A DNA stretch of 64,000 nt from Tropicibacter oceani (GCF_029958925.1 NZ_CP124616.1:62001-126000); one strand, 5' to 3'; shown: positions 9,370-19,188, counted from the stretch's first letter. Numbers and translations: made by a program. Notes: a model not told the origin generated them from the sequence alone.

Positions 9370-10035
9370 ATGGCAGACCAGAGCGCGCTTGATTGGCGGG
9401 ACGGTGTTCCTGTCTCGACCCGGTTCGATGACCCCTATTTTTCGCTGGAAAACGGGCTGGCAGAAACGCGCTATGTCTTTCTTCAGGGCAACGACTTGCC
9501 CGGGCGGTTACGGGATGGTTTCCACATTGCCGAACTGGGGTTTGGTACGGGGATGAACCTGCTGGCCGCGCTGCATCTGTGGCGCGAAACGGGGCAGACC
9601 GGGCAATTGCATTTCACGACTTTCGAGGCCTTTCCACTGGAAGGAGAGGAAATGATCCGTGCGCAGGATGCCTTTCCCGAGGTGGCGGGTGTTGCGGCGG
9701 AACTGGCCCCATTCTGGCGTGCCGGTGCGAGGCAGATCACCCTGCCCGATCTGCGGTTCACGATGATCAAGGGCGATGCCCGCGAAACCCTGCCGCGCTG
9801 GCACGGGCAGGCGCATGCCTGGTTTCTGGACGGGTTTTCCCCCGCCAAGAACCCTGAATTGTGGGCGCCCGAGCTGATGCAGGCGGTCGCCGACCACACC
9901 GCGCCCAAGGGCACGGCCGCCACCTATACTGCCGCGGGCCATGTCCGCCGCGCGCTGGCCCAGGCCGGTTTCGACGTGACCCGCCTGACCGGCTATGGCC
10001 GCAAACGCCACATGACCCAAGCCCGAAAGACCTGA
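9370..10035 (+). CDS. mnmD: tRNA 5-methylaminomethyl-2-thiouridine methyltransferase
   Basis: 221 residues from ATG 9370. This is the SAM-dependent half of MnmC as a separate protein: the N-terminal DPYFSLENGLAETRYVFL block, SAM motif ELGFGTGMN (residues 55-63), and the DGFSPAKNPELW motif near 154-165 are characteristic (MnmC N-domain/DUF752). It methylates nm5(s2)U34 to mnm5(s2)U34 in the tRNA wobble position. Divergent from the FAD oxidoreductase with a 48-nt spacer; the EamA gene follows after 1 nt. Confidence 0.9.
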   Translation: MADQSALDWRDGVPVSTRFDDPYFSLENGLAETRYVFLQGNDLPGRLRDGFHIAELGFGTGMNLLAALHLWRETGQTGQLHFTTFEAFPLEGEEMIRAQDAFPEVAGVAAELAPFWRAGARQITLPDLRFTMIKGDARETLPRWHGQAHAWFLDGFSPAKNPELWAPELMQAVADHTAPKGTAATYTAAGHVRRALAQAGFDVTRLTGYGRKRHMTQARKT

Positions 10036-10036
10036 G

Positions 10037-10909
10037 ATGAAAGAGCAGAACATACCCTTGGGCATCTGGCTGATGGTCGTCACCACCTTCATCTTTGCCA
10101 TGCAGGACGGGCTTTCGCGGCATCTGGCGGGGGAATACAACGCCATGATGGTGGTGATGGTCCGCTATTGGTTCTTTGCCGCCTTTGTCATCACCATCGC
10201 GAGCCGCCAGGCGGGCGGACTGCGCAACGCCGCCAAAAGCGGAATGCCCTGGGTGCAGGCCTTTCGCGCCGCGCTGCTGGTGGTGGAAATCAACGTCATG
10301 GTGGTCGGCTTTGTCTTTCTCGGGCTGGTCGAAAGCCACGCGGTCTTTGCCTGCTATCCGTTGCTGGTGGCGGCCCTGTCGGGGCCGGTGCTGGGGGAAA
10401 AGGTCGGCTGGCGGCGCTGGACGGCGATCGCCGTGGGCTTTGTCGGGGTGATCATCATCCTGCAACCCTCGGGCGGGGTGTTTTCACCCTATGCAGTGAT
10501 CCCGTTGCTTTCGGCGTTGATGTTCGCGCTGTACGGGCTGCTGACGCGTTATGTGGCGCGGGCGGACATGGCGGCGACGTCGTTCTTTTATACCGGGACA
10601 GTGGGGATGGTGGTGGCCACCGCAATCGGCGTTTGGTTCTGGGAGCCGATGACCGCGCCGGACTGGGGCTGGATGGCGATCCTGTGCGTGACCGGGGCGG
10701 CGGGGCATTACACCCTGATCCGGGTCTACGAAGTGGCCGAGGCCAGCGCGGTGCAGCCCTTTGCCTATCTGCAACTGGTCTTTGCCAGCGCGCTGGGGAT
10801 CGTGGTGTTTGGGGAAAGCATCCGGTTGAACGTGGCGCTGGGGGTGGCGTTGATCGTGCTGGCGGGGCTGTTCACTCTGTGGCGGGCCCGCCAGGTCGCG
10901 GCCACCTGA
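10037..10909 (+). CDS. EamA/DMT-family transporter
   Basis: 290 residues with about ten hydrophobic segments, two EamA repeats (roughly residues 5-135 and 150-285). Families of this type export amino acids, metabolites or drugs; no specific substrate can be inferred. The start is 1 nt after the mnmD stop, so it is very probably translated from the same mRNA. Ends just before a copy of dispersed repeat A. Confidence 0.85.
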   Translation: MKEQNIPLGIWLMVVTTFIFAMQDGLSRHLAGEYNAMMVVMVRYWFFAAFVITIASRQAGGLRNAAKSGMPWVQAFRAALLVVEINVMVVGFVFLGLVESHAVFACYPLLVAALSGPVLGEKVGWRRWTAIAVGFVGVIIILQPSGGVFSPYAVIPLLSALMFALYGLLTRYVARADMAATSFFYTGTVGMVVATAIGVWFWEPMTAPDWGWMAILCVTGAAGHYTLIRVYEVAEASAVQPFAYLQLVFASALGIVVFGESIRLNVALGVALIVLAGLFTLWRARQVAAT

Positions 10910-10970
10910 GGGGGCCCTGCCCCCGCGCGTTTGGCGCCCCCCGGGATATTTTCAGCACAAAGAAACCAGG
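10910..10970 (+). repeat. Dispersed repeat A, copy 1 (full form)
   Basis: Composite element directly after the EamA stop: hairpin GGGGGC-CCT-GCCCCC (10910-10924), a second short GC-rich inverted repeat, then CCCCCCGGGATATTTTCAGC and CACAAAGAA. It sits between two convergent genes. Same architecture as copy 2, with the GATATTT...CACAAAGAA tail variant. Confidence 0.7.
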
Positions 10971-10980
10971 GCGGCGGCGA

Positions 10981-12933
10981 TCAGTCGACGATGGCCTGCA
11001 AGGTTGTCCCGATCAATTCCTGGCTGAAGGGCACCGGATGCGGGTCCTTTCCCAGCCGGGCGCGATAGACCGGCAGGCTTTCGGTGACGCGCATGACATA
11101 GTTGCGCGTTTCGTCGAAGGGGATGAATTCGATCCAGTCGATCACGTCGACCTCGCCTTTGCGGGGGTCGCCAAAGCGTTCCATCCATTGGTTGGGGCGG
11201 CCCGGCCCGGCATTGTAGCCTGCCGCCATCATCACCGCGTTTCCGTCGAAACGCCCCGCCAGGTTGGCAAGATAGGCCGCCCCGAGCGTCGCGTTGTAGG
11301 ACGGGTCTGTCAGCAGTTTGTCGGCATCATACTCGAGGTTCAGCCAGCCCGAGACATCGCGCGCCGTGCCGGGCATCAGCTGCATGAAACCGCGCGCCCC
11401 GGCGCCCGAGATGACCACGGGATCGAATTCGGATTCGCGCCGGGCGATGGACAAGACCAGCTCTTTCGGAACCGGGAACTCTCTGCCGACGATGTCGGGG
11501 TGCAGGGCGTAATAGGGGCCGGGCAGTTCGAAACCGTATTGGGCGGCGCGTTTGCCCAGCATGACCTGCATGTGCGGGCGTTTGAATTCCTCGAGCATCT
11601 GGCCCATCTGGCCCATGCCGCTGCGGTCCAGGCTTTCGGCGATATGGGTCAGGAACCTTTCGGACAGCGCCGTTTCCCCGGCAGCCATGAGCAGAACAGA
11701 GGCCTGGAACACCGAGGTCTTGGTGAACGCGGCGGTGCGCCAGTCGGGGAATTCCTCGGTCCCGGCAAGGGTCGGGTCCGGGGCGATGCCGCCGCGTTCG
11801 GCCGCCAGCAAGCCATAGAAGGAGGTCTGGAACTTTGCGCCCTCGGCATAGGCGGCGGCGGCCTCGGCGGATTTGTTCTGCGCTTCCAGCGCGCGGCCCA
11901 GCCAATAGCCCGCACGCCCGACCGAGATCGGCGTCCAGACCGCCGCGCGAAAGCGTTTGAAGTGGGCTTCGGCCAGATCGGCGCGATCAAGGTAGCGCAG
12001 GGCAAGATAGCCCGACAGCCATTCCAGTTCGGCGAAATCCGACCCGTCCACGAGGAAATGGGTCGAAGCGATCTTGTAGGCTTCGAGTACCGCGCCGTCG
12101 CGCATGCGTTCGCGCGCCAGATCGTGACGGACATTGGCCCAGGCCCAGGGTTCGCCCAGGCTGGCGGCACTGGTGGACTGGGCCAGAAGCAATTCGATGG
12201 CCTCGGCGTCGCGCCCCTTGCGCACGCGCCACAGGAACCGCTCAAAGGCCAGCCCCGGGTGATCGGCCAGTTTGGCGGGCACCGCGGCGATCTTGCCATC
12301 CACTCCCGCTTCGTTGCCGCGCAGGGCCAGGCGGGCCTCGGCCAGCTTTTGCCAATCTTCGTCGACAAGCGGAATCATCGCGCTGGCGTTGCTGCTCCAG
12401 CCTTTCCACAGCGCCATGTCCAGGCGCGCGACGTGGTGGTCCTGAAGCAGGCTGCCCCAGTCTTCGACAAAGGCGCGGCGTTCGTCGCTGCCCAGTGACA
12501 GCGTGCGCCAGGCCAGGACGACATTCGCCTCGGCGGCGCCGGCTTCGCCTGCCTCGTTTTGCGCACGGGCCAGCGCCAGGGCGCCTGCACCGGTCTGCGG
12601 CAGGTCATCGGCGAAAAAGGCGCGCACCTCGGCGGCAGAGGCCTCGGACATGACGACTTCGCTTTTCTCGCGCAGGTAGGCAAGGCCGGGCCAGTCGGGG
12701 TTGCGGGCAAGGAAATCCTGCACCTCGGCGGGATCGCCGCGCCCGGCGCGCAGCGCGTGCCACAAGATCACGTCCAGCGCCGCCTGGCCGTCGACGCGCG
12801 CCTCGATTCGGGCCTTGGCCCAGTTGCCGTCCCGCATGGCGTCCATCGCGCGCGCCAAGGCCTGCCCGCTGTTCTGGGCCTGCGCAGCAAAGGTGGTACA
12901 CAACAAAAGGAGACAGGCCAGAAGGCGCGACAT
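10981..12933 (-). CDS. slt: Soluble lytic murein transglycosylase
   Basis: 650 residues, as expected for Slt70-type enzymes. A signal peptide (residues 1-20, ending AAQAQ) directs it to the periplasm. The long helical superhelix (U/L domains) fills residues 30-470, and the SLT catalytic domain follows: ARRESEFDP with the catalytic Glu near residue 498, then GARGFMQLMPGTA and AAGYNAGPGRPNQW. It cleaves the MurNAc-GlcNAc bond to form 1,6-anhydro products during cell-wall remodelling. Divergent from dapA, whose product feeds meso-DAP into the same polymer. Confidence 0.93.
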   Translation of the reverse strand: MSRLLACLLLLCTTFAAQAQNSGQALARAMDAMRDGNWAKARIEARVDGQAALDVILWHALRAGRGDPAEVQDFLARNPDWPGLAYLREKSEVVMSEASAAEVRAFFADDLPQTGAGALALARAQNEAGEAGAAEANVVLAWRTLSLGSDERRAFVEDWGSLLQDHHVARLDMALWKGWSSNASAMIPLVDEDWQKLAEARLALRGNEAGVDGKIAAVPAKLADHPGLAFERFLWRVRKGRDAEAIELLLAQSTSAASLGEPWAWANVRHDLARERMRDGAVLEAYKIASTHFLVDGSDFAELEWLSGYLALRYLDRADLAEAHFKRFRAAVWTPISVGRAGYWLGRALEAQNKSAEAAAAYAEGAKFQTSFYGLLAAERGGIAPDPTLAGTEEFPDWRTAAFTKTSVFQASVLLMAAGETALSERFLTHIAESLDRSGMGQMGQMLEEFKRPHMQVMLGKRAAQYGFELPGPYYALHPDIVGREFPVPKELVLSIARRESEFDPVVISGAGARGFMQLMPGTARDVSGWLNLEYDADKLLTDPSYNATLGAAYLANLAGRFDGNAVMMAAGYNAGPGRPNQWMERFGDPRKGEVDVIDWIEFIPFDETRNYVMRVTESLPVYRARLGKDPHPVPFSQELIGTTLQAIVD

Positions 12934-13075
12934 GAGCTTGCAATTTCCGTGTCAAAAAGGGATAGACGCCCTTTGAGGATATAGCGCAAACCGGCCCCTT
13001 CAACTCACAATTCCTTTGGGTCGGCGGATTTCCTCTGAAACGAGAAATGACGATACCAAAATGGGAGAGCGTGTC

Positions 13076-13951
13076 ATGTTCAAGGGTTCGATGCCTGCAC
13101 TGGTCACGCCGTTCAAGGACGGCGCGGTGGATTTCGACACGCTCAAACGCCTGGTCGAGTGGCATATCGCCGAAGGATCGCACGGGCTGGTGCCCGTCGG
13201 CACCACCGGCGAAAGCCCGACCCTGACCCACAGCGAACACGAAGAGGTGATCGCCGCCGTGGTCAAGGCCGTGGCGGGGCGCATTCCGGTGATCGCCGGG
13301 GCCGGGTCGAACAACACCGACGAGGCCGTGCGCTTTACGCAATACGCGGCATCGGTGGGCGCAGACGCCGCATTGGTGGTGACGCCCTACTACAACAAGC
13401 CGACGCAGGCCGGGCTTTATGCCCATTTCAAGGCCGTGCACGACTGTGCCGAAATCCCGATCATCATCTACAACATCCCCGGCCGCTCGGTCGTGGACAT
13501 GAAGCCCGAAACCATGGGCGATCTGGCCAAGCTGCCGCGCATCATCGGCGTCAAGGACGCGACCGGCGATCTGGCGCGGGTCTGCGCCCAGCGCATCACC
13601 TGTGGCACCGATTTCGTGCAACTGTCGGGCGAGGATGCGACAGCGCATGGGTTCAATGCCCAGGGCGGTGTCGGCTGTATCTCGGTCACGGCCAATGTCG
13701 CGCCGCGGCTGTGTTCTGAGCTTCAGGCCGCCTGCCTTGAAGGCGACTATGCCAAGGCCCTGACCATCCAGGACCGCCTGATGCCGCTGCATCGCGCGAT
13801 CTTTACCGAACCGGGGCTGAACGGCGCGAAATACGCCATGTCGCGGCTTGGCCTGTGCTCCGAGGAAACGCGCCTGCCGCTGATGCCGGTGACCGAACCG
13901 ACGCGCGCCCTGCTGGATGCCGGGCTGCGGCACGCGGGCCTGTTGAACTAA
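13076..13951 (+). CDS. dapA: 4-hydroxy-tetrahydrodipicolinate synthase
   Basis: 291 residues from ATG 13076 behind GGGAGAG, the standard DapA length. Key motifs: GTTGESPTL (near 43-51), YNIPGRS with the catalytic Tyr near 132, and the Schiff-base Lys160 in GVKDATGD. Condenses pyruvate with aspartate semialdehyde in lysine and meso-DAP synthesis. dapB lies 10 kb away in this window, not adjacent. A strong terminator follows. Confidence 0.97.
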   Translation: MFKGSMPALVTPFKDGAVDFDTLKRLVEWHIAEGSHGLVPVGTTGESPTLTHSEHEEVIAAVVKAVAGRIPVIAGAGSNNTDEAVRFTQYAASVGADAALVVTPYYNKPTQAGLYAHFKAVHDCAEIPIIIYNIPGRSVVDMKPETMGDLAKLPRIIGVKDATGDLARVCAQRITCGTDFVQLSGEDATAHGFNAQGGVGCISVTANVAPRLCSELQAACLEGDYAKALTIQDRLMPLHRAIFTEPGLNGAKYAMSRLGLCSEETRLPLMPVTEPTRALLDAGLRHAGLLN

Positions 13952-13977
13952 GCGCAAAGCGCGCAAAGACACGGACA

Positions 13978-14003
13978 GGGCGGGGTTACTCCCCGCCCTT
14001 TTT
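13978..14003 (+). terminator. Rho-independent terminator of dapA
   Basis: GGGCGGGG-TTACT-CCCCGCCC perfect 8-bp stem followed by TTTTTC. It lies between the convergent dapA and M16 genes. Confidence 0.9.
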
Positions 14004-14014
14004 CTTGCGTGCCG

Positions 14015-15331
14015 TCATTGGCCCAAGGTCGTTTCCAACCCATCGGGCTGGCCGACCACGACAAAGTGCAGCGCATCGGGTTTCAGGACGCGGGCCGCGA
14101 CCCGTTTCACATCCTCCAGCGTGACCGCCTCGATCTGTGCGTTGCGGGTGTTCACATAGTCCGGGTCCAGCCCTTCGGTCTGCATGCCCACAAGGATGTT
14201 GGCGATCTGGCCGTTGCCGTCAAAGCGCAGCGGATAGCCGCCCGTCAGATAGGTCTTGGCACGGTCCAGTTCGTCCTGCGTCACGCCATCGCGTGCGACA
14301 CCGTCCCAGACGTCGCGGATCACCTCGACCGCCTCGCCGATCCGATCGTTGGCCGACGCCACTCGGCCAAGGTACAGTTCCGCGTGATCCTTGGGCACGA
14401 GATAGGAATAGACGCCATAGGTCAGCCCGCGCTTTTCGCGCACCTCGTTCATCAGCCGCGCCTCGAACCCGCCGCCGCCCAGCACCACGTTCATCACGTA
14501 GGCGGCAAAGAAATCCGGATCGTCACGCTTGATGCCTTCATGCCCGAAAATCGCCACCGATTGCGGCGTTGCAAAGGGCACGACGGTCACACCGGCCGTG
14601 GTCTGAACCTGCACATGGGCCGGCTGCGGCGCGCCCTGCTCCGGCAGGTCGGCCAGCAACATGTCCATGATCGCGCCCAGCTCTTCGGCGGTGATGTCCC
14701 CTGCGGCGGCGACAAAGACGCGGTCCTGCGCGATGGCGGCCTTGTGCGCGGCCAGAATATCGTCGCGCGTCAGCGCAGCGACGCTGTCTTCGGTGCCGTC
14801 ATAGGGTGACCCATAGGGGTGATCGCCGAACACCATCTTGTCCCAGGCCGCACCTGCGATGCTGTCGGGGTCCCGCAGGTCCGAACGGATCGACGACAGC
14901 ACCTGCCCCCGCACCCGTTCGATCGCATCGGCGTCAAAGCGCGGGTTCACCAGCGACTCGCGCAGTAGCGCGACGGCCTGATCGCGGTTTTCCGTCAGGA
15001 TGCGCGCCGAAACGGACAGCGTGTCGTCGCTGACGTCGTATTTGAACTGCGCGGCCAGTGCCTCGGTCGCCTGGGTAAAACCCTGAGCGTCCAGATCGCC
15101 TGCGCCCTCTTCCAGCAGCGCCACCATCAGGTTGGTCGCGCCGCGTTTGTCCGGCGCATCCAGCGACGCGCCGCCCTGAAAGTTTATTTCCAGCGCCACA
15201 AAGGGGATCGACGGTTCCTGCACCAGCCAGGCCTTGAAGCCACCCGGGCTTTCGACCTGCTGAATCTCGACCTCGGCCTGGGCCATGACGGCGCTGACCA
15301 TCAGCGCCAGAACTGCGATGAACCGGTTCAT
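14015..15331 (-). CDS. M16-family peptidase-like protein, non-catalytic subunit
   Basis: 438 residues with a signal peptide ending near residue 19 (VMAQA). It has the two-domain M16 fold and the C-terminal RGLTYGVYSY substrate-binding motif, but where the HxxEH zinc site should be it reads NLMVALLEEGAG, so zinc ligands are missing. This is the usual state of the partner subunit in heterodimeric bacterial M16 peptidases. Its ATG overlaps the stop of the catalytic M16 gene (ATGA), indicating coupled 1:1 synthesis. Probable periplasmic peptide degradation. Confidence 0.88.
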   Translation of the reverse strand: MNRFIAVLALMVSAVMAQAEVEIQQVESPGGFKAWLVQEPSIPFVALEINFQGGASLDAPDKRGATNLMVALLEEGAGDLDAQGFTQATEALAAQFKYDVSDDTLSVSARILTENRDQAVALLRESLVNPRFDADAIERVRGQVLSSIRSDLRDPDSIAGAAWDKMVFGDHPYGSPYDGTEDSVAALTRDDILAAHKAAIAQDRVFVAAAGDITAEELGAIMDMLLADLPEQGAPQPAHVQVQTTAGVTVVPFATPQSVAIFGHEGIKRDDPDFFAAYVMNVVLGGGGFEARLMNEVREKRGLTYGVYSYLVPKDHAELYLGRVASANDRIGEAVEVIRDVWDGVARDGVTQDELDRAKTYLTGGYPLRFDGNGQIANILVGMQTEGLDPDYVNTRNAQIEAVTLEDVKRVAARVLKPDALHFVVVGQPDGLETTLGQ

Positions 15332-16677
15332 TGGCTGACCTCCTCTTGTGCGGCTTCCATCAGGTAGCCTGTCACGGACTTGTTGCGATCAAAGACCTCG
15401 TTCGCGGCCTGCAGGATGTCCTCGGCGGTGACCGCCTGAAGCAGGTCGGGCCAGGCCTGCACATCCGCGACGGTCAGGCCCGTGGTCAGGGCCCCGCCGT
15501 ATTTGCGTGCCAGTTGCTGGACGTTGTCGCGTTCGAACACCTGCTGCGCGCGCAGCTGGAACTTGATCCGGTCCAGCGCTTCTTCGTTCACGCCTTCGGC
15601 CATGAACTCGGCAATCGCCTTGTCCATTGCGGCTTCGGCCTGTTCCAGTGTGACGCCCGCCGCCGGGACCACCACCAGCCCAAAGCTGGTATCGTCCAGC
15701 GAGGTCGCATCGAAAAAGGCGCTGGCATAGACCGCCACCTGGCTGTCGAACTGCAGCTTTTGCGTCAGGACCGAGGTCTGCCCGCCGCCCAGCACCTCGG
15801 ACAGCATCATCAGCGCCGCGGCCTTTTCCTGCGCACCGGGGTCACGTTCCGGGGCAAGATAGCTGCGCAATACATAGGGCTGCGCGACGCGCGGATCGCG
15901 GTAAAACAGCCGCCGTTCGGTCATGTGGCGCGGTTCCTGCGCACGCTCGCGCGGTTTCAGGTCGGGGTTGGCCGGGATCGGCTCATAATGCTTTTTCGCA
16001 AGGGCCAGCACCTCGTCGGGCTGAACGTCACCGGCCACGATCAGGATGGCGTTGTTCGGCGCGTAATACTGCCGGTAATACCCCAGCGCATCGTCAAGCT
16101 GCAGGGTCTCCATCTCGTGGCGCCAGCCGATGATCGGGGTGCCATAGGGATGGTTCATGTACAGCGCCGCCTGCCGCTGTTCCCCGAACAGCGCGCCGGG
16201 GTCGTTTTCCGTCCTCTGGTTGCGTTCTTCGATGATCACGTCGCGTTCGGTGGCGATGTCATCGACCGACAGCCGCAAGTTGACCATGCGATCCGATTCC
16301 ATCTGCATCATCAGATCCAGACGATCCACCGCAACCCTTTGGAAATAGGCGGTATAGTCATAACTGGTAAAGGCGTTGTCGGTGCCGCCATTGGCCGCCA
16401 CCACCTTTGAAAATTCGCCGGGTTCAAGGGTATCTGTGCCCTTGAACAGCAGGTGTTCCAGAAAATGCGCAATGCCCGAGCGCCCGCGCGGCTCGTCGGC
16501 GGACCCGGCGCGATACCAGACCATGTGCACCGCCACCGGCGCCCTGTGGTCTTCGATCACCACCACGTCCATGCCGTTGTCCAGCGTGAAGGTCGTGACC
16601 TGATCGGGCAATTCCCTTGCGCGCGCAGGCAGCGCGGCAAGGACAGTCAAGACAAGAGATATGGCCAGGCGGCGCAT
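15328..16677 (-). CDS. M16-family zinc metallopeptidase, catalytic subunit
   Basis: 449 residues. Signal peptide 1-20 (ALPARA). The inverted zinc motif is intact: His71-Phe-Leu-Glu74-His75, with the third ligand Glu expected in RDVIIEERNQR near residue 150. Family members (pitrilysin, PqqL-like, mitochondrial processing peptidase) cut peptides in a closed chamber formed with the second subunit, here the following overlapping gene. Exported location suggests processing of peptides in the periplasm. Confidence 0.92.
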   Translation of the reverse strand: MRRLAISLVLTVLAALPARARELPDQVTTFTLDNGMDVVVIEDHRAPVAVHMVWYRAGSADEPRGRSGIAHFLEHLLFKGTDTLEPGEFSKVVAANGGTDNAFTSYDYTAYFQRVAVDRLDLMMQMESDRMVNLRLSVDDIATERDVIIEERNQRTENDPGALFGEQRQAALYMNHPYGTPIIGWRHEMETLQLDDALGYYRQYYAPNNAILIVAGDVQPDEVLALAKKHYEPIPANPDLKPRERAQEPRHMTERRLFYRDPRVAQPYVLRSYLAPERDPGAQEKAAALMMLSEVLGGGQTSVLTQKLQFDSQVAVYASAFFDATSLDDTSFGLVVVPAAGVTLEQAEAAMDKAIAEFMAEGVNEEALDRIKFQLRAQQVFERDNVQQLARKYGGALTTGLTVADVQAWPDLLQAVTAEDILQAANEVFDRNKSVTGYLMEAAQEEVSQ

Positions 16678-16790
16678 CGCGGTCCCCTTCTGGTTATGGT
16701 TAAGGGAAACCTACGACTCGATTGGTTAAGTTCAAGCTGCCATGACGCGGCCGTGAACGGCTTTTGGCCGGGTTTGCCCCAGAAACCGGG

Positions 16791-17309
16791 TTATTCCGGC
16801 GGTGCCGCAGGTGTACGGGCCCCGGCGCGGCGGAAACGTTCCATCCAGTCATAGGGGTCCAATGCCTGACGGCGGTAGGCGCGATAGTATTCGTCCGTGG
16901 GCACCAGGCTCCAGGTGAACAGCGACCGGCGCTTGCGGAAGGCAAGGTCGTCGGCGGCCAGGTCCTGGCGCACGGCAGGATCACGGCCAAAGCGACTGGC
17001 CGAGCTGATGATCGCGGTATCCGACGCAGGCACTCCGGTGCCAACGTCCAGACGCTCTGGACGGCCACCCAGAATGGCGACCGCGTCCTTCAACGGCGTC
17101 TGATCGGTCCGGTTTGCACCGCCCGGCGTAGGCGCTGGCAGGGCCGAGAAACTCTCGGGCTCTTGCAGCGGCTTGTTCGGAACGATGGCAAATTCTTCGG
17201 GTTTGCCACTGTTGGTGCGCAGGTCATGCAGGGTGATGTCCCGCTTGCCCGCACCACAGGCCGAAAGCCCGATAAGCGCCAGAAATCCCACAAGATGCGC
17301 TGCCCGCAT
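16791..17309 (-). CDS. DUF3035 lipoprotein
   Basis: 172 residues from ATG 17309, selected because GGAGGG precedes it. The N terminus is a lipoprotein signal with lipobox LSAC (Cys18). The rest is the Rhodobacteraceae-type DUF3035 domain, ending in a basic Tyr-rich stretch (DEYYRAYRRQALDPYDWMERF). Fittingly, the gene lies directly downstream of lspA, the enzyme that would process it. Function unknown; a role in the outer membrane is inferred from the lipid anchor. Confidence 0.82.
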   Translation of the reverse strand: MRAAHLVGFLALIGLSACGAGKRDITLHDLRTNSGKPEEFAIVPNKPLQEPESFSALPAPTPGGANRTDQTPLKDAVAILGGRPERLDVGTGVPASDTAIISSASRFGRDPAVRQDLAADDLAFRKRRSLFTWSLVPTDEYYRAYRRQALDPYDWMERFRRAGARTPAAPPE

Positions 17310-17361
17310 CGCAACCCTCCACGTCAATTGTCCATAGCCTTAGCGCATATGAACGGCGGCG

Positions 17362-17859
17362 TCACGCGCCCTTTTTCCCACCCGGAAAGACAACCAGCCC
17401 CAGAGCCCCGACAAAGATCGCCACATCGGCGACGTTGAAGGCAAAGGGATTGTCGATGCCGCAGCAGGACATGTTCAGGAAATCCGCAACCGCCCCATAG
17501 AGCAAGCGGTCAATCACGTTGCCCAGCGCCCCGCCGATCAGAAAACCGGCGGAAACCAGGCCCAGCCGCCCCGGCGGATCGCGGCGCATCCAGACCAGGA
17601 CAAACAGAACGATCCCCACCGCGACCGAAATCAGAATCCAGCGCGTCGCCGGGGCATCCCCGGCCAGAAGGCCGAAATTCACCCCGTAATTCCACGCCAT
17701 GCGGAAATTGAGAAAGGGCGGCAGCACGTCGATCGACAGCCGCGTGGCCAGATCCATGACATGCACGACCCAGATCTTGGTGACCTGGTCGACCAGGAAA
17801 ATCGCGAATGCGACGGCCCAGACCAGACCGATCCCCTGAAATGCCCGTTTCTTTGCCAC
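17362..17859 (-). CDS. lspA: Lipoprotein signal peptidase (signal peptidase II)
   Basis: 165 residues with four membrane segments. Catalytic aspartates: Asp117 in GNVIDRLLYGAVADF and Asp145 in FNVADVAIFVG; the conserved NYGVNFGLL block is at 57-65. Cleaves the signal peptide of diacylglyceryl-modified prolipoproteins in the inner membrane. The downstream DUF3035 lipoprotein and the upstream secreted hydrolase are on the same strand and may share the transcript. Confidence 0.96.
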   Translation of the reverse strand: MAKKRAFQGIGLVWAVAFAIFLVDQVTKIWVVHVMDLATRLSIDVLPPFLNFRMAWNYGVNFGLLAGDAPATRWILISVAVGIVLFVLVWMRRDPPGRLGLVSAGFLIGGALGNVIDRLLYGAVADFLNMSCCGIDNPFAFNVADVAIFVGALGLVVFPGGKKGA

Positions 17860-17961
17860 TGCCTGCGCCTTGCCTGTCGCGAACTCTTTGGGGCGGTTTA
17901 CAACCCGGGGCGGCGATTGGGAACCGGGGATATGCGGATGCGCCGGGGCCGCGGGCCAAAC

Positions 17962-19116
17962 CTAGCGTAAAACCGCCAAAAGCCCGCGATAGGCCGCCGC
18001 CGCGGCCAGCATGTCGATGTCGCCGCCGTCGTTCAGGGTGACCGCAACGCAAAGCTCGCGCCCCACATCGTCCAGCAGCGCGGTGGTAAAGTTGATGACC
18101 CCCGGTTCGGACCCACCCTTGTAGGCCACGCGCGCCCAGTTCTGGCGCGGCGCAAGGCCCGGGTTCATCTGCATCAGCGGCAGCTCGGCAAGCGGTGCGA
18201 TCAGGCCGCACAGCCGGTCAAGCGACACGTTCCATTCGATGCCGGGCACAAAGCGCGGCACCTCGGCCAGCGGCGGCAGGTTCTGCGCCGCCTGCGCGGC
18301 GATGTCCGGGCGCTGGTCCGGCTCGGCCGCCAGCCATGCCGACTGGGCCACCGGGTCCAGCTTGAGCGAAAAGAATTCGCGCGTGGTCAGCATTCCGGGC
18401 GTTCCCAGCGCCGTTGCCACCCGGTCACGCCCCAGCACATCCACCAGCAGGTCGCTGGCAGTGTTGTCCGAGATCGAGATCATCAGCGCCGCCGCCGTGT
18501 GCAAGGTCACCGGCGAGCCGTCCGGCAGGTTCTGCAACTGCCCGGTGGGCAGCGATTTGTGCCGCGCCTCCAGCTGCACCACATCCGCCCATTTGCGGCT
18601 GCCGGCCTTGATGTCCTGTTGCAGGACAGACAGCACACCCAGCTTGAAGGCCGAGGCCACCGCCATCGGCTTGTCGGACCGCAGGGCGCTCAGCTTTTGG
18701 CCATCGCGCAGCACCAGCCAGGACACCTCGTCTGCAAGGCCCGCCAGTTCCCCAAGGGCACTGTCCATGGTGGTCGGGATCGGTTCGGGGGCATCGAACC
18801 ACAGCGTTGCGATGCGCCCATCGCCATCCAGCGTCAGCGTGCCCTCGGCCCGATGCGTATCGGTTTCGATGTAGAACTTGCCGTCCTGCACCTCGATCAC
18901 CCGGGGGGTGCCGATCAGCTGGCTGACCTGGTCCAGCACCTCCTGGACCCGGCCCACCGGGGCCTGGGCCAGAAAGGACGGGGTATAGTCCTGCGAGGCG
19001 GCGCCCTGCTCCATCAGATCGCGCAGAACCTGATCCGGAGTTTCCGCGCCCAAGGGGCCGCCAAGGCAGATGCCCATCGCGGCCCCAAGCGCCATTGCCT
19101 TGATTTTCCGAAGCAT
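17962..19116 (-). CDS. Secreted serine hydrolase with beta-lactamase (class A-like) fold
   Basis: 384 residues from ATG 19116. Signal peptide to about residue 24 (GGPLGAE). An N-terminal 80-residue domain precedes the penicillin-recognition fold: Ser155-Ala-Phe-Lys158 (SxxK), Ser216-Asp-Asn218 (SDN) and a YKGGSEPG (KTG-equivalent) near residue 337. All three active-site elements are present, so it should be an acyl-serine enzyme. Placement next to lspA and purH does not suggest an antibiotic-resistance locus; a carboxypeptidase or esterase role is equally possible. Confidence 0.83.
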   Translation of the reverse strand: MLRKIKAMALGAAMGICLGGPLGAETPDQVLRDLMEQGAASQDYTPSFLAQAPVGRVQEVLDQVSQLIGTPRVIEVQDGKFYIETDTHRAEGTLTLDGDGRIATLWFDAPEPIPTTMDSALGELAGLADEVSWLVLRDGQKLSALRSDKPMAVASAFKLGVLSVLQQDIKAGSRKWADVVQLEARHKSLPTGQLQNLPDGSPVTLHTAAALMISISDNTASDLLVDVLGRDRVATALGTPGMLTTREFFSLKLDPVAQSAWLAAEPDQRPDIAAQAAQNLPPLAEVPRFVPGIEWNVSLDRLCGLIAPLAELPLMQMNPGLAPRQNWARVAYKGGSEPGVINFTTALLDDVGRELCVAVTLNDGGDIDMLAAAAAYRGLLAVLR

Positions 19117-19188
19117 TTGCGCCCTGTCCTTGTTTTTGATCAGAATGACCTCACGGAAGCCATCGTGCAAGGGCCAAGCGCCCGAACG

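Noticed and set aside
10168-12498. A 776-codon plus-strand frame
   Set aside because: It crosses the EamA gene and the lytic transglycosylase on the opposite strand, with no recognisable domain and no ribosome site.
17962-19116. An antibiotic-resistance beta-lactamase
   Set aside because: SxxK, SDN and KGG-type motifs are present, but the extra N-terminal domain and the housekeeping context do not support a dedicated resistance gene.
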